Shown here in pieces: positions 44,250 through 52,889 of a stretch of 64,000 bases of DNA; the first letter of the stretch is position 1; every line of letters begins with the position of its first letter. Both the position numbers and the translations under genes were made by a program. The DNA comes from Allomuricauda sp. TY007 (GTDB lineage Bacteria; Bacteroidota; Bacteroidia; Flavobacteriales; Flavobacteriaceae), in contig NZ_WUEG01000004.1 in assembly GCF_010468565.1 (NCBI RefSeq), positions 255,925 to 319,924 of the forward strand, read 5' to 3'. Under the pieces are notes generated by a model. The model searched no databases and was not told where the DNA came from. It saw only the letters and a program-made list of their open reading frames with translations.

Positions 44250-44330
44250 TGATGTATGTTTTGTGGTCGATCTCAATATCGGTGACTACTTATATTTTGA
44301 AGCACCAATATACAAAAGACATACGCAATT

Positions 44331-44774
44331 TTATTGTGAAGGGAGAGCAATAGCCATGTCAAAATCGGCTGCCGTGACCAATACTTTTTGAATAATTTCT
44401 GGTTTAACAGATTTCATGACAGCATTATCTTCTGTTTCGGGAATGCCGAAAGTCTCAAAAAACTTGTAGAATCCTTTGGGACTGTGAATATTGACCCAGG
44501 TACAAGGTGAATCGGTTTTATTACTAAAGGTATGCAAGGTTCCAGGTGGCACATCCACAGACTCTCCCTGTTTACAGATAAAAGTTTCCCCGTTTACAAA
44601 AAACTCAAGCTCGCCTTGGATCACCATAAAAGCCTCTTTGTATTCGCTGTGCACATGTGGCGGGGGTCCTTGTGCACCAGCTGGAGTTTCACAAACAACT
44701 AAATCATAATCACCCGTGGTCGGATGCAACGTCACTTTTTGGCCCAAGACCCATTTTGAAGTATTGTTTTTCAT
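44331..44774 (-). CDS. Cupin-domain protein
   Basis: A 147-residue single-cupin protein. Candidate metal ligands are His40, His42 and Glu47 in PPHVHSEYKEAF (cupin motif 1) and His81 in PPGTLHTFSN (motif 2). This HxH-x4-E arrangement with the second-motif His is a complete cupin metal site, so it may be a small dioxygenase, isomerase or sensor; substrate unknown. It faces the TetR regulator gene across 73 bases containing two operator-like palindromes, one of which overlaps its own -7 box, so it is very likely the TetR target. A Lys/Val-rich C-terminal helix follows the cupin core. Confidence 0.85.
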   Translation of the reverse strand: MKNNTSKWVLGQKVTLHPTTGDYDLVVCETPAGAQGPPPHVHSEYKEAFMVIQGELEFFVNGETFICKQGESVDVPPGTLHTFSNKTDSPCTWVNIHSPKGFYKFFETFGIPETEDNAVMKSVKPEIIQKVLVTAADFDMAIALPSQ

Positions 44775-44778
44775 TTTC

Positions 44779-44796
44779 GTGAGATTTTTGTCTCAC
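44779..44796. promoter_or_regulatory. Operator-like palindrome 1 (TetR site at the cupin promoter)
   Basis: Perfect 6-bp arms gtgaga/tctcac separated by tttttg. It lies 5 bases upstream of the cupin ATG and shares its last base with the cupin -7 box. The same design, TGAGA-N6-TCTCA, recurs at 44832-44849, 53 bases centre to centre. TetR-family regulators bind such inverted repeats. Confidence 0.65.
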
Positions 44797-44816
44797 AAAC
44801 ATATATATTAATTTTC
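44787..44816 (+). promoter_or_regulatory. Candidate promoter of the TetR gene
   Basis: TTTG (44787-44790, inside palindrome 1), an 18-base spacer and TAATTTTC (44809-44816), one base off the TAnnTTTG consensus. The TetR ATG is 31 bases downstream, leaving palindrome 2 covering the leader and start codon. Confidence 0.4.
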
Positions 44817-44826
44817 ACAGTTCAAA
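44796..44826 (-). promoter_or_regulatory. Bacteroidota-type promoter of the cupin gene
   Basis: On the minus strand TTTG (44823-44826), a 19-base spacer and TATGTTTG (44796-44803) match both consensus elements exactly. The cupin ATG is 21 bases past the box and palindrome 1 sits exactly on the expected transcription start. Confidence 0.6.
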
Positions 44827-44831
44827 ATTTT

Positions 44832-44849
44832 ATGAGATATTTGTCTCAT
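44832..44849. promoter_or_regulatory. Operator-like palindrome 2 (TetR site at the TetR start)
   Basis: Perfect 6-bp arms atgaga/tctcat separated by tatttg; the last two bases are the A and T of the TetR ATG. It has the same core as palindrome 1 and would allow autorepression. Confidence 0.65.
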
Positions 44850-45444
44850 GAAAAAGGAACATATTACGTCCGGGCGTAAAAAACAGAAGCAGAATACACG
44901 AGACAAAATCCTTGAGGCATCTCGGCAATTATTAGAAAAGAAAGTGGCGTTGACCATGGAAAACGTAGCAGAAAAAGCCGGTATTTCCAGAGCAACCATT
45001 TATAGGTACTACACCAATATTGATTCCATTTCCATGGATTTGATCCTTCAACTCGATGTACCCAATCCTGAAACCATTTTTAGTAACAATGAAGGAGCCT
45101 CCCACAATGATGCGCTTCTAGACATCCAAAAAGCCTACCTAGATTTTAGCCTTCGAAATGAGCAAACCTCCAGAAAGTTCTTGACAGCGGTGTTGGCATC
45201 ATCGAACCCACATATGCGAAGGGGAAAAAACCGCATCAATACCATTAAGGAGCACTTTAAATCCAATAAGGTAGATTTGAGCGAAGCGGATAAAGAAAAG
45301 TTGATTCACCTATCCGTACTTTTAATGGGGATAGAGTCTATCATCACAGTTAAGGATGTATGCGGATTGGACAATCAAACAGCTACCGACACCTTATCAT
45401 GGGGCTTACAAATGATTTTGAAAGGCTGCGGAATAGATAAGTAA
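44848..45444 (+). CDS. TetR/AcrR-family transcriptional regulator
   Basis: A 198-residue repressor-type protein. The N-terminal helix-turn-helix (about 14-58) has TRDKILEASRQLLEKK and ISRATIYRYYTNID, the TetR recognition-helix signature; the remainder is the helical ligand-binding and dimerisation domain, with no named subfamily I recognise. The ATG at 44848 overlaps palindrome 2, and the cupin gene is divergent, so it probably represses both itself and the cupin, released by an unknown ligand. The convergent cytochrome gene ends 17 bases past its stop. Confidence 0.92.
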   Translation: MKKEHITSGRKKQKQNTRDKILEASRQLLEKKVALTMENVAEKAGISRATIYRYYTNIDSISMDLILQLDVPNPETIFSNNEGASHNDALLDIQKAYLDFSLRNEQTSRKFLTAVLASSNPHMRRGKNRINTIKEHFKSNKVDLSEADKEKLIHLSVLLMGIESIITVKDVCGLDNQTATDTLSWGLQMILKGCGIDK

Positions 45445-45461
45445 TTTATCATTCCTAAAAC

Positions 45462-46529
45462 CTACTTGGTTTTGACCATATCAAACTCGTCCTTATAATA
45501 TTTCATTATGGGTTGGAACGGCCCCAATTGATGCTGCTCTTCGGTAAAATTGTCAGAATATGGTCCGTACGGAGTAGATACCGGTTTCTTGACCAAATCA
45601 GGAAAATCAACTTCCCGATTGGGCTTTGTCGGTCTCAATTTTTGATTGATGTACCCCGCCACATCATATGCTTCAGCATCGGTAAGTACAGGGTTATCGA
45701 ATGTGGTTCCGTAGGGCATATTCCCTTTTATAAACTGTGCGGCGGTAATCACACGTGTCATGCCGGCGCCATTATTGTAAGAATCGTTTCCCCACAATGG
45801 CGGGTAGAGATAAGTGCCATCTGCTTGGGACTCTCCTTGCCCATCCGCGCCATGACATTCAACACAATTTTTGACAAAAACCTGTTCTCCATGCTGTAAA
45901 TCCACGGCCCTATCAGGGATTTCAATGGTCAAAAAACCTTGTCCTTCTATTTTTCCGTTTGATGGGGCAGCCCTTCCCAACCATTCCATGTAGGCGAGCA
46001 AAGATTTCATTTTTTCACTGTCCTCTGGCATAACCTTACCGTTCATGCTGCGCTCCATGCAACCATTGATTCGCTCCTCGATGGTCCCCATTTTATCCTC
46101 TCGACCACGATACTGTGGAAATCGCTTGACCACACCTATCAGCGGAGCAGCATAAGGCTTTGTCCCTCCATTTAAATGACAACTGGCACAAGCCAAATTG
46201 TTCCCGGCGTACATCTGTGTTGAATCCCCTTGTTTGGGACCCAAATGTTGTGGGGTGTTCCTAAATACGTCAAAACCTTCCTTTATTTTTTGATTTTTAG
46301 CAGAATTAGAGAGATTGTACACATTGTAATCCAAGTAATAGACATCATCTGGAAATGCTGCATATTCTTTGGAACCGAAGTCGCCGAATGCGACCAAAAC
46401 AACAGTAAAGGCCAACCCCAGCATCAAAATGACACAAACACCCAGTTGTACGCACAGCTTTTTAATCTGCCGAGCAATGGCTATGTTTTTATCCGAACTC
46501 CACTCTTCTGGATGTATTGGTTCTTCCAT
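45462..46529 (-). CDS. Membrane-anchored dihaem cytochrome c, TsdA (thiosulfate dehydrogenase)-like
   Basis: A 355-residue protein with one N-terminal membrane anchor (about 27-48) and two c-type haem domains. Haem 1 is C114-ASC-H118 in GNNLACASCHLNGGTKPY, and Cys157 in INGCMERSMNG is the residue which, in TsdA enzymes, forms the unusual His/Cys haem ligation. Haem 2 is C222-VE-C225-H226, with candidate distal Met257 (GAGM) or Met271 (NMP). TsdA oxidises thiosulfate to tetrathionate or does the reverse; related proteins of unknown function exist. The anchor at the N terminus in place of a cleaved signal is unusual for characterised TsdA. It lies between TetR and ruvB. Confidence 0.85.
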   Translation of the reverse strand: MEEPIHPEEWSSDKNIAIARQIKKLCVQLGVCVILMLGLAFTVVLVAFGDFGSKEYAAFPDDVYYLDYNVYNLSNSAKNQKIKEGFDVFRNTPQHLGPKQGDSTQMYAGNNLACASCHLNGGTKPYAAPLIGVVKRFPQYRGREDKMGTIEERINGCMERSMNGKVMPEDSEKMKSLLAYMEWLGRAAPSNGKIEGQGFLTIEIPDRAVDLQHGEQVFVKNCVECHGADGQGESQADGTYLYPPLWGNDSYNNGAGMTRVITAAQFIKGNMPYGTTFDNPVLTDAEAYDVAGYINQKLRPTKPNREVDFPDLVKKPVSTPYGPYSDNFTEEQHQLGPFQPIMKYYKDEFDMVKTK

Positions 46530-46675
46530 GATTCTTCTTTAATCATGCAAAGCAATTACGAAATGATAAGATAGGGGCACTTTCCTTGATTCTCATAAAA
46601 TGAATTTCCAATCCAAGAAGACAATCAAACAAGCAAGTAAATTACAAAAAGATTTAACTGGAAAGCAACAAAACA

Positions 46676-47698
46676 TCAAAACAATCCGCCCTGCGTACCC
46701 CCTTTTACCTTGCCCAAATGTCTATATGCAAGTTCGGTGACTTCTCGCCCTCTTGGGGTTCGCATTATAAAACCTTGTTGAATCAAAAAGGGTTCGTAAA
46801 CTTCTTCCAAGGTCTCTGCACTTTCGGACACAGCTGTCGCCAAAGTGGTGATACCAACGGGCCCTCCCTTGAATTTATCTATAATGGTGGTCAATATTTT
46901 ATTATCCATTTCATCCAGACCATGGGCATCCACATTTAAGGCCTTAAGTCCAAATTGGGAAATTTCAAGATCAATATTTCCGTTGCCCTTTATTTGGGCA
47001 AAATCCCGGACCCTGCGCAATAGTGCATTGCATATTCTGGGAGTTCCCCTGCTTCGCCCGGCAATTTCTATGGCTGCATCATTGGTGATAGGTACCTTAA
47101 GTATTTCCGCACTACGTTCCACGATGGTGGACAACAGCTCGGTGTTATAATATTCCAACCGGCTCTGGATACCAAAACGGGCCCTCATGGGGGCTGTAAG
47201 CAATCCCGAACGGGTCGTAGCTCCAATCAACGTAAATGGACTAAGGTTAATTTGAACGGTACGGGCATTGGGACCCGATTCAATCATGATGTCGATCTTA
47301 TAATCTTCCATGGCCGAATACAGGTACTCCTCTACAATGGGGCTCAACCTATGGATTTCATCAATAAAAAGTACGTCGCGTTCCTCTAAATTGGTCAACA
47401 GTCCCGCCAAATCACCGGGTTTGTCCAATACGGGACCTGATGTAACTTTAATGCCCACACCAAGTTCGTTGGCCAAAATATGGGCCAAAGTTGTCTTGCC
47501 AAGTCCTGGGGGACCATGAAAAAGGGTATGATCCAATGCCTCGCCCCTGAGATTGGCTGCCTGTACAAAAACCTTGAGGTTTTCCAGTACTTGGGCCTGC
47601 CCTGTAAAGTCATCAAAACTAACGGGCCTCAAAGCTCTTTCTATATCGAGCTCCTCCGGTGAAAAATTATCGGCTGTTGGATCTAAATTCTCGTTCAT
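46676..47698 (-). CDS. ruvB: Holliday junction branch-migration ATPase RuvB
   Basis: A 340-residue AAA+ motor that drives branch migration with RuvA. Walker [10 protein letters not shown], Walker B in FIDEIHRLS, the sensor region GATTRSGLL and the Arg-finger region [13 protein letters not shown] are all present, as is the C-terminal winged helix with the [15 protein letters not shown] segment. The ATG at 47698 is preceded by TATATTTG (47706-47713), a -7 consensus match with TTTA 19 bases further up, so it should be expressed from there. ruvA is in a different operon 6 kb away. Confidence 0.97.
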   Translation of the reverse strand: MNENLDPTADNFSPEELDIERALRPVSFDDFTGQAQVLENLKVFVQAANLRGEALDHTLFHGPPGLGKTTLAHILANELGVGIKVTSGPVLDKPGDLAGLLTNLEERDVLFIDEIHRLSPIVEEYLYSAMEDYKIDIMIESGPNARTVQINLSPFTLIGATTRSGLLTAPMRARFGIQSRLEYYNTELLSTIVERSAEILKVPITNDAAIEIAGRSRGTPRICNALLRRVRDFAQIKGNGNIDLEISQFGLKALNVDAHGLDEMDNKILTTIIDKFKGGPVGITTLATAVSESAETLEEVYEPFLIQQGFIMRTPRGREVTELAYRHLGKVKGGTQGGLF

Positions 47699-47705
47699 TC
47701 TACAA

Positions 47706-47736
47706 CAAATATAACCGAAAACCCCATCGACCTAAA
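47706..47736 (-). promoter_or_regulatory. Candidate promoter of ruvB
   Basis: On the minus strand TTTA (47733-47736), a 19-base spacer and TATATTTG (47706-47713). The -7 element is exact and the -33 element has one change. The ruvB ATG begins seven bases further on. Confidence 0.45.
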
Positions 47737-47825
47737 ACCTTATACATAAAAATAGTGCTACAGATGGTTCTTAATATTCTAAACCTTAACTTAGGAAAGT
47801 CATAACTTCATCAATAAGGTTCAAT

Positions 47826-50078
47826 ATGATTACCACAGATTATTCCTCTGGAATTCTACAATACATCCCTTTTTTTTATGTAATCTGGTCTGATGACTTG
47901 CTCTCTGCTTCAGAAATTTCGGTCGTACAAAAAGTGATCGAACTGGACACATCTTTGAATGTGGATGAAAAACATCAATTACAGAGATGGTTAAAAAGAG
48001 ATGCCCCTCCTTTTGATGATGAAATCAAGAATTGGAAGCAGGCCATTGCCAATTCCGGAGTGAAATTGATCGAAAGCGACATCTACCCTCTTTCTTCCCT
48101 TAGCCAACGCTTGGTCAATGGTGATGATGTAAACGAACAACTGAAGCATATCGAAATCCATCTGGGCATACAGCCCAACCATTACAACCATTTATTTGAT
48201 GTGGAAGTAGTGCATGAAAAAACTTCAAATGAATACGACGCTAAAATTCTGGACAACATACAAAAGGGAGAACATTCCGAGGTAGTCGACAGGTTCCGAA
48301 AGTTTTTGGATAGGCCTGACTTTTCATGGCAGGTTTTAAGAGACAAAGAAGATTTTAGGAACAGGGTTTTGCATCAAGTCCAGCTTTTGGGAGAAGCAGG
48401 GTACGGCGCTATGGCCTACCCCAATGCGTATGGAGGAACGGGAAACATGCCCGCCTACGCAGCTATTTTTGAACATCTGATGTTCGTGGATGGCAGTTTG
48501 GCGGTAAAGTTTGGGGTACAGTTTGGTCTTTTTGGAGGAAGCATCCAGAAATTGGGAACAAAAAAACATCACGATCAATACTTGACCCAAGCCGGGGAAA
48601 CCAAACTATTGGGTTGTTTTGCCATGACGGAAACGGGACACGGTTCCAACGTTAAGGGCATAAAGACTACCGCCACCTATGAAAAAGCTTCCGATTCCAT
48701 TATTATACACACGCCTGGAAAAAATGACAACAAAGAATACATTGGCAATGCCTTACATTCCAAAATGGCCACCGTTTTCGCACAATTGATTGTAAATGGT
48801 AAAAATGAGGGGGTACATGCCATTTTGGTTCCCCTCAGAAATGAAAATCATGATACTTTGAAAGGCATTACCGTTGAGGACAATGGGTACAAGTTGGGGT
48901 TAAATGGCGTTGATAATGGAAAAATCTGGTTTAACAACGTAAAGGTACCACGAGAAAACCTGCTCAACAAATATGGCGAAATACGGGATGATGGAACCTA
49001 CTTTTCCTCCATAAAAAATCCGAACAAGCGATTTTTTACCATGCTGGGAACTTTGGTCGGCGGACGTATTTGTGTGGCCCGTGGCGCATTGGGGGGAAGC
49101 AAAATGGCCTTGTCCATCGCTGTAAAATATGCCCTGAACCGCAGGCAGTTCAATGATAATGTGAAGGTCCAAGAAGACTTGATCATGGATTATCCCACGC
49201 ATCAACTCAGGCTTACTCCTGCGATTGCGGGAGCCTATGTCTATCACTTTACCTTGGAAGAGATGATAAAGCGTTATAGTGATGACTCACAGCCTGACAA
49301 AAGAAAAATAGAGACCCAAGTGGCGGGGCTAAAGTCCATTATTACCTGGTTTGCCAACGATACCATTCAAGAATGCCGCGAAGCATGCGGTGGCAAAGGT
49401 TATCTATTGGAGAATAGAATTGCCGATTTAAAAGGCGACGTTGATATTTTTACCACATTTGAAGGTGACAACACCGTATTACTGCAACTGGCGGCCAAGG
49501 GTATTCTTTCCGATTTTAGGTCCGAATTCAATAGTGCAGGTTTTGCATCGGTGCTGAAACTTTTACAAACCCAACTATCGGACAGGCTTACCACTATAAA
49601 TCCCCTATATTCAAATAAGGTCGATGCGGAACACCTGTATAACCCTAAGTTTCACAAGCACGCCTTTGATTATCGTACCCGAAGATTGACCTATACCTTG
49701 GCGATGCGTATTCGCAACTATATTAAAAAAGGGATTCCATCGTACCAGGCTTTCTTAAAGGTACAGACCCATTTGTTGGCTCTCGGGAAAGCTTATAGTG
49801 TGGAATTGGCCTACCATATTTTTTGTAATCATTGTGAACAGATTACAGACCTAAAGTACAGGGCATTGATGCAGAAGGTGGGGTGTCTTTACGCCCTTGA
49901 TCAAATCAATTTGGATGCCAGATGGTTTTTGGAGCAGGGATATATTGGTGGCACAAAATCGAAAGCGATCCGCCAACGGGTGGAGCGTTTATCCACCGAA
50001 TTACGTCCACACATAGAAGTTTTGGTAGATGGTTTTGGCATTCCCGAGCATTGCCTAACCGCCCCAATTACAAAGTAA
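47826..50078 (+). CDS. Acyl-CoA dehydrogenase/acyl-CoA oxidase-type flavoprotein
   Basis: A 750-residue FAD enzyme of the acyl-CoA oxidase branch. The N-terminal extension (about 1-130) has no recognised role; the core has GCFAMTETGHGSNVKG (about 265-280), which is nearer to acyl-CoA oxidases than to short-chain dehydrogenases, and ACGGKGYL (about 520-527) with DVDIFTTFEGDNTVLLQL. The length matches peroxisomal-type oxidases and their bacterial relatives. It catalyses the first step of fatty acyl-CoA beta-oxidation, reducing O2 or a flavoprotein. The electron acceptor cannot be decided from the sequence. It stands alone on the plus strand between ruvB and a DUF2807 gene, convergent with the latter. 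Confidence 0.88.
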   Translation: MITTDYSSGILQYIPFFYVIWSDDLLSASEISVVQKVIELDTSLNVDEKHQLQRWLKRDAPPFDDEIKNWKQAIANSGVKLIESDIYPLSSLSQRLVNGDDVNEQLKHIEIHLGIQPNHYNHLFDVEVVHEKTSNEYDAKILDNIQKGEHSEVVDRFRKFLDRPDFSWQVLRDKEDFRNRVLHQVQLLGEAGYGAMAYPNAYGGTGNMPAYAAIFEHLMFVDGSLAVKFGVQFGLFGGSIQKLGTKKHHDQYLTQAGETKLLGCFAMTETGHGSNVKGIKTTATYEKASDSIIIHTPGKNDNKEYIGNALHSKMATVFAQLIVNGKNEGVHAILVPLRNENHDTLKGITVEDNGYKLGLNGVDNGKIWFNNVKVPRENLLNKYGEIRDDGTYFSSIKNPNKRFFTMLGTLVGGRICVARGALGGSKMALSIAVKYALNRRQFNDNVKVQEDLIMDYPTHQLRLTPAIAGAYVYHFTLEEMIKRYSDDSQPDKRKIETQVAGLKSIITWFANDTIQECREACGGKGYLLENRIADLKGDVDIFTTFEGDNTVLLQLAAKGILSDFRSEFNSAGFASVLKLLQTQLSDRLTTINPLYSNKVDAEHLYNPKFHKHAFDYRTRRLTYTLAMRIRNYIKKGIPSYQAFLKVQTHLLALGKAYSVELAYHIFCNHCEQITDLKYRALMQKVGCLYALDQINLDARWFLEQGYIGGTKSKAIRQRVERLSTELRPHIEVLVDGFGIPEHCLTAPITK

Positions 50079-50081
50079 TTG

Positions 50082-50906
50082 TCATTCTTCCTTTTTGATA
50101 AGTTGGGAGGTATCCAAAAATTCCTCTATGGTAATTTTTGGGGTACCATAGAGATAAATACCCGCGCTTCCTGATGATTTTATCGAAATATCACCAAATG
50201 AATATATCCTAGCATTTGCGGTTCCGGTAATTTCCAGTTGCGCTGAATTTATCTGCATGGTTTCGCCCTTATAGTTGGTATCGTCCAATAAATTGGCATG
50301 CAATCTATCCGAAGTGCCCTCCATGGCCAAGGATGAATTTCCTTCCAAATCCAAGACTCCTGCATTGATTTGGGCATAAACATAGGCTTGAGCCCTTTTG
50401 TTCAGGTTAATATTCAAAGAATCGACTTCCACATGAAAATCCCCGCTGCTCGTATCTTCCAGATTAATATCCATTAAGGCAGCATTTGCTTTGATATCCA
50501 ACTTGGTATTATTAAATCCGTCCACGAACAATTCGTTGGCATGAATTACATCCTTGGAGAGAATACTACCATTTTTTAAGGTGATTGCCTGCAGCTCGGT
50601 ATAGTTAACAGTTATTTGCAATTCTTTTTTAGCTGTAATATTGTAATAAGAACTGATTACCAAAGTACCGTCTTCCACTTCAAACTTGAGAATGTCCACC
50701 AAATTGTCATCAGCGATAAGGTGATAGCTTGGCCCCAACGCCTTATTCAGTATAATTTCAAGGTCATCAGTCAACATAATGGCATTAAAGGGCGGAAGTT
50801 CCTCGCTTATTTCAGTAACGATTCTAGTGCCTTTTATTTTGGGTTTACGTTGAGCAAAGGAAAGTATCGGGGTTAATATCAACAGTAGGATTAGTAACTT
50901 TTTCAT
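50082..50906 (-). CDS. Exported DUF2807 (GIN-domain) protein
   Basis: A 274-residue periplasmic or secreted protein with a signal peptide ending SFAQ (about 18) and a DUF2807 beta-helix-like adhesin domain, seen as short strands such as LEIILNK, VISSYY, LQAITLKNGS, LEITGTANARIYSFGDISIKSSGSAGIYLYG. DUF2807 domains are common in Bacteroidota; the function is unknown. ATG at 50904-50906 gives a clean signal peptide; an upstream ATG at 50957 would bury it. It overlaps neither neighbour, and is separated from the cytochrome operon by the terminator at 50976-51007. Confidence 0.85.
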   Translation of the reverse strand: MKKLLILLLILTPILSFAQRKPKIKGTRIVTEISEELPPFNAIMLTDDLEIILNKALGPSYHLIADDNLVDILKFEVEDGTLVISSYYNITAKKELQITVNYTELQAITLKNGSILSKDVIHANELFVDGFNNTKLDIKANAALMDINLEDTSSGDFHVEVDSLNINLNKRAQAYVYAQINAGVLDLEGNSSLAMEGTSDRLHANLLDDTNYKGETMQINSAQLEITGTANARIYSFGDISIKSSGSAGIYLYGTPKITIEEFLDTSQLIKKEE

Positions 50907-50975
50907 GATGGTTATCTTTTTGAAGTGGGAAATGCTTTTTAAAGATATGCAATTCACTTCAAAATCTATTCCAAC

Positions 50976-51007
50976 AAAAAAAGCCCATCCAAAAACGGAC
51001 GGGCCTT
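50976..51007 (-). terminator. Terminator of the act-cox operon
   Basis: Stem of 11 pairs (50980-50990 with 50997-51007), including two G-U pairs on the minus-strand transcript, a six-base loop and a T-run after it. It lies 22 bases beyond the CoxI stop and marks the end of the long respiratory operon. Confidence 0.85.
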
Positions 51008-51028
51008 CTCACTAATATAAATGTAATC

Positions 51029-52852
51029 TTAATGGTTGAGTTCTTCTTCGTTCTCTTGAAGCGGAACGTTTTGCGGAACAAAATCCTGCCCTGCAATAAT
51101 GTACTCTCCATTTTCGTATGTTTTGCTATAATCGTAAGCCCAACGGTAAACATGTGGAATTTCTCCCGGCCAGTTACCGTGAATATGCTCTTGAGGGGTT
51201 GTCCATTCCAATGTATTGGCACCCCATGGATTAACAGGTCCTTTTTTACCATAGAAAATACTGGAGATAAAGTTGTAAACGAATATTAACTGGGCAAAAC
51301 CAGCAATAATCGCAAACACGGTCATCAAAACCTGTACATTGGTCAGTTCATCGAACATTGGGAACGCCGTATTCTCATAGTAACGTCTTGGCACACCGGC
51401 CATACCCACAAAATGCATTGGGAAAAAGACACCGTAGGAACAAACTGCAGTAATCCAAAAGTGGACATAACCCAAATTTTTGTTCATCATTCTTCCATGG
51501 AACATTTTTGGGAACCAATGATAAATGCCCGCAAACATACCATACAGGGCGGATATACCCATTACCAAATGGAAGTGGGCAACAACGAAGTATGTATCGT
51601 GAACGTTGATATCGAGCGTACTGTCACCTAAAATGATACCTGTTAAACCACCTGTAATGAAAGTGGACACCATACCTATTGAAAAGAGCATTCCAGGATT
51701 GAGCTGGAGATTACCCTTCCATAAGGTGGTAATCCAGTTAAATGCCTTCACCGCAGAAGGAATAGCTATCAAAAGTGTCGTAAACGTAAATACTGACCCC
51801 AAAAACGGATTCATACCGGACACGAACATGTGGTGGCCCCATACTATAGTGGATAAAAATGCAATGGCCAGAACAGAGGCAATCATCGCCCGATATCCAA
51901 AAATTGGTTTACGTGCATTAACGGCCATTACCTCCGAAACTATTCCCATAGCAGGAAGAATAACGATATATACTTCCGGGTGACCCAAGAACCAGAACAA
52001 GTGTTCGTACAATACCGGGGACCCCCCTTGATAATGCAATACTTCACCTTGAATAAAGATATCCGACAAGAAGAACGATGTACCAAAACTTCTGTCCATA
52101 ATCAACAACAAGGCTGCCGAAAGCAATACCGGGAACGAAACTACACCGATTATTGCGGTCACAAAAAATGTCCAAATTGTCAAAGGCAGACGTGTCATCG
52201 ACATTCCTTTTGTCCTAAGGTTGATTACGGTCACAATGTAGTTCAACGACCCCAACAAGGAGGAAGCGATGAATATGGCCATGGATACCAACCAAAGTGT
52301 CATACCCATACCTGAACCTGGCTGCGCCATTGGAAGTGCACTCAATGGAGGATAGATGGTCCAACCTGCTGCTGCAGGTCCTGCTTCCACGAACAATGAA
52401 ATAATCATGATCACAGAGGATACGAAGAACATCCAGTAAGAAACCATGTTCATGAATCCTGATGCCATATCCCTGGCACCGATTTGCAATGGAATCAACA
52501 GGTTACTGAAAGTACCACTCAATCCCTGCGTTAATACAAAGAACACCATTAATGTACCGTGAATGGTAACCAATGCCAAATAGATATCGGCATCCATTAC
52601 ACCGTCTGGGGCCCATTTGCCCAAAACAGCTTCAAAAATACCGAAAGATTCGCCTGGCCAAGCCAATTGCATTCTAAACAACAATGACATGGCTATACCT
52701 ATGAATCCCATGATCAGACCCGTAATGAGATATTGCTTGGATATCATCTTGTGGTCCTGACTGAAAATATATTTTGTTATGAAGGTTTCCTTATGGTGAT
52801 GTCCGTGATCATCGTGGTGATCATCGTGATTTACATGGGCTACTTCAGACAT
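51029..52852 (-). CDS. ctaD: Cytochrome c oxidase subunit I (aa3-type)
   Basis: The 607-residue catalytic subunit of an aa3-type haem-copper oxidase with 12 membrane helices. WFLGHPEVYIVILPA contains the CuB His and the cross-linked Tyr of A-family oxidases, VWGHHMFVSGMNP the two further CuB histidines, and HFHLVMG the haem ligand region. It reduces O2 to water and pumps protons. The N terminus is very rich in His and Asp (HVNHDDHHDDHGHHHKE, residues about 7-23), beyond the ordinary family start, and may bind metal. It is the last gene of the act-cox operon, directly after CoxII. Confidence 0.96.
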   Translation of the reverse strand: MSEVAHVNHDDHHDDHGHHHKETFITKYIFSQDHKMISKQYLITGLIMGFIGIAMSLLFRMQLAWPGESFGIFEAVLGKWAPDGVMDADIYLALVTIHGTLMVFFVLTQGLSGTFSNLLIPLQIGARDMASGFMNMVSYWMFFVSSVIMIISLFVEAGPAAAGWTIYPPLSALPMAQPGSGMGMTLWLVSMAIFIASSLLGSLNYIVTVINLRTKGMSMTRLPLTIWTFFVTAIIGVVSFPVLLSAALLLIMDRSFGTSFFLSDIFIQGEVLHYQGGSPVLYEHLFWFLGHPEVYIVILPAMGIVSEVMAVNARKPIFGYRAMIASVLAIAFLSTIVWGHHMFVSGMNPFLGSVFTFTTLLIAIPSAVKAFNWITTLWKGNLQLNPGMLFSIGMVSTFITGGLTGIILGDSTLDINVHDTYFVVAHFHLVMGISALYGMFAGIYHWFPKMFHGRMMNKNLGYVHFWITAVCSYGVFFPMHFVGMAGVPRRYYENTAFPMFDELTNVQVLMTVFAIIAGFAQLIFVYNFISSIFYGKKGPVNPWGANTLEWTTPQEHIHGNWPGEIPHVYRWAYDYSKTYENGEYIIAGQDFVPQNVPLQENEEELNH

Positions 52853-52889
52853 ATTCCAATTAATTTATTTCGTTATTCTCTTTTGTTTG

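Noticed and set aside
45457..45473. Short hairpin aaaacc/ggtttt between TetR and the cytochrome gene
   Set aside because: The stem is only six weak pairs and overlaps the cytochrome stop codon, so I do not call it a terminator.
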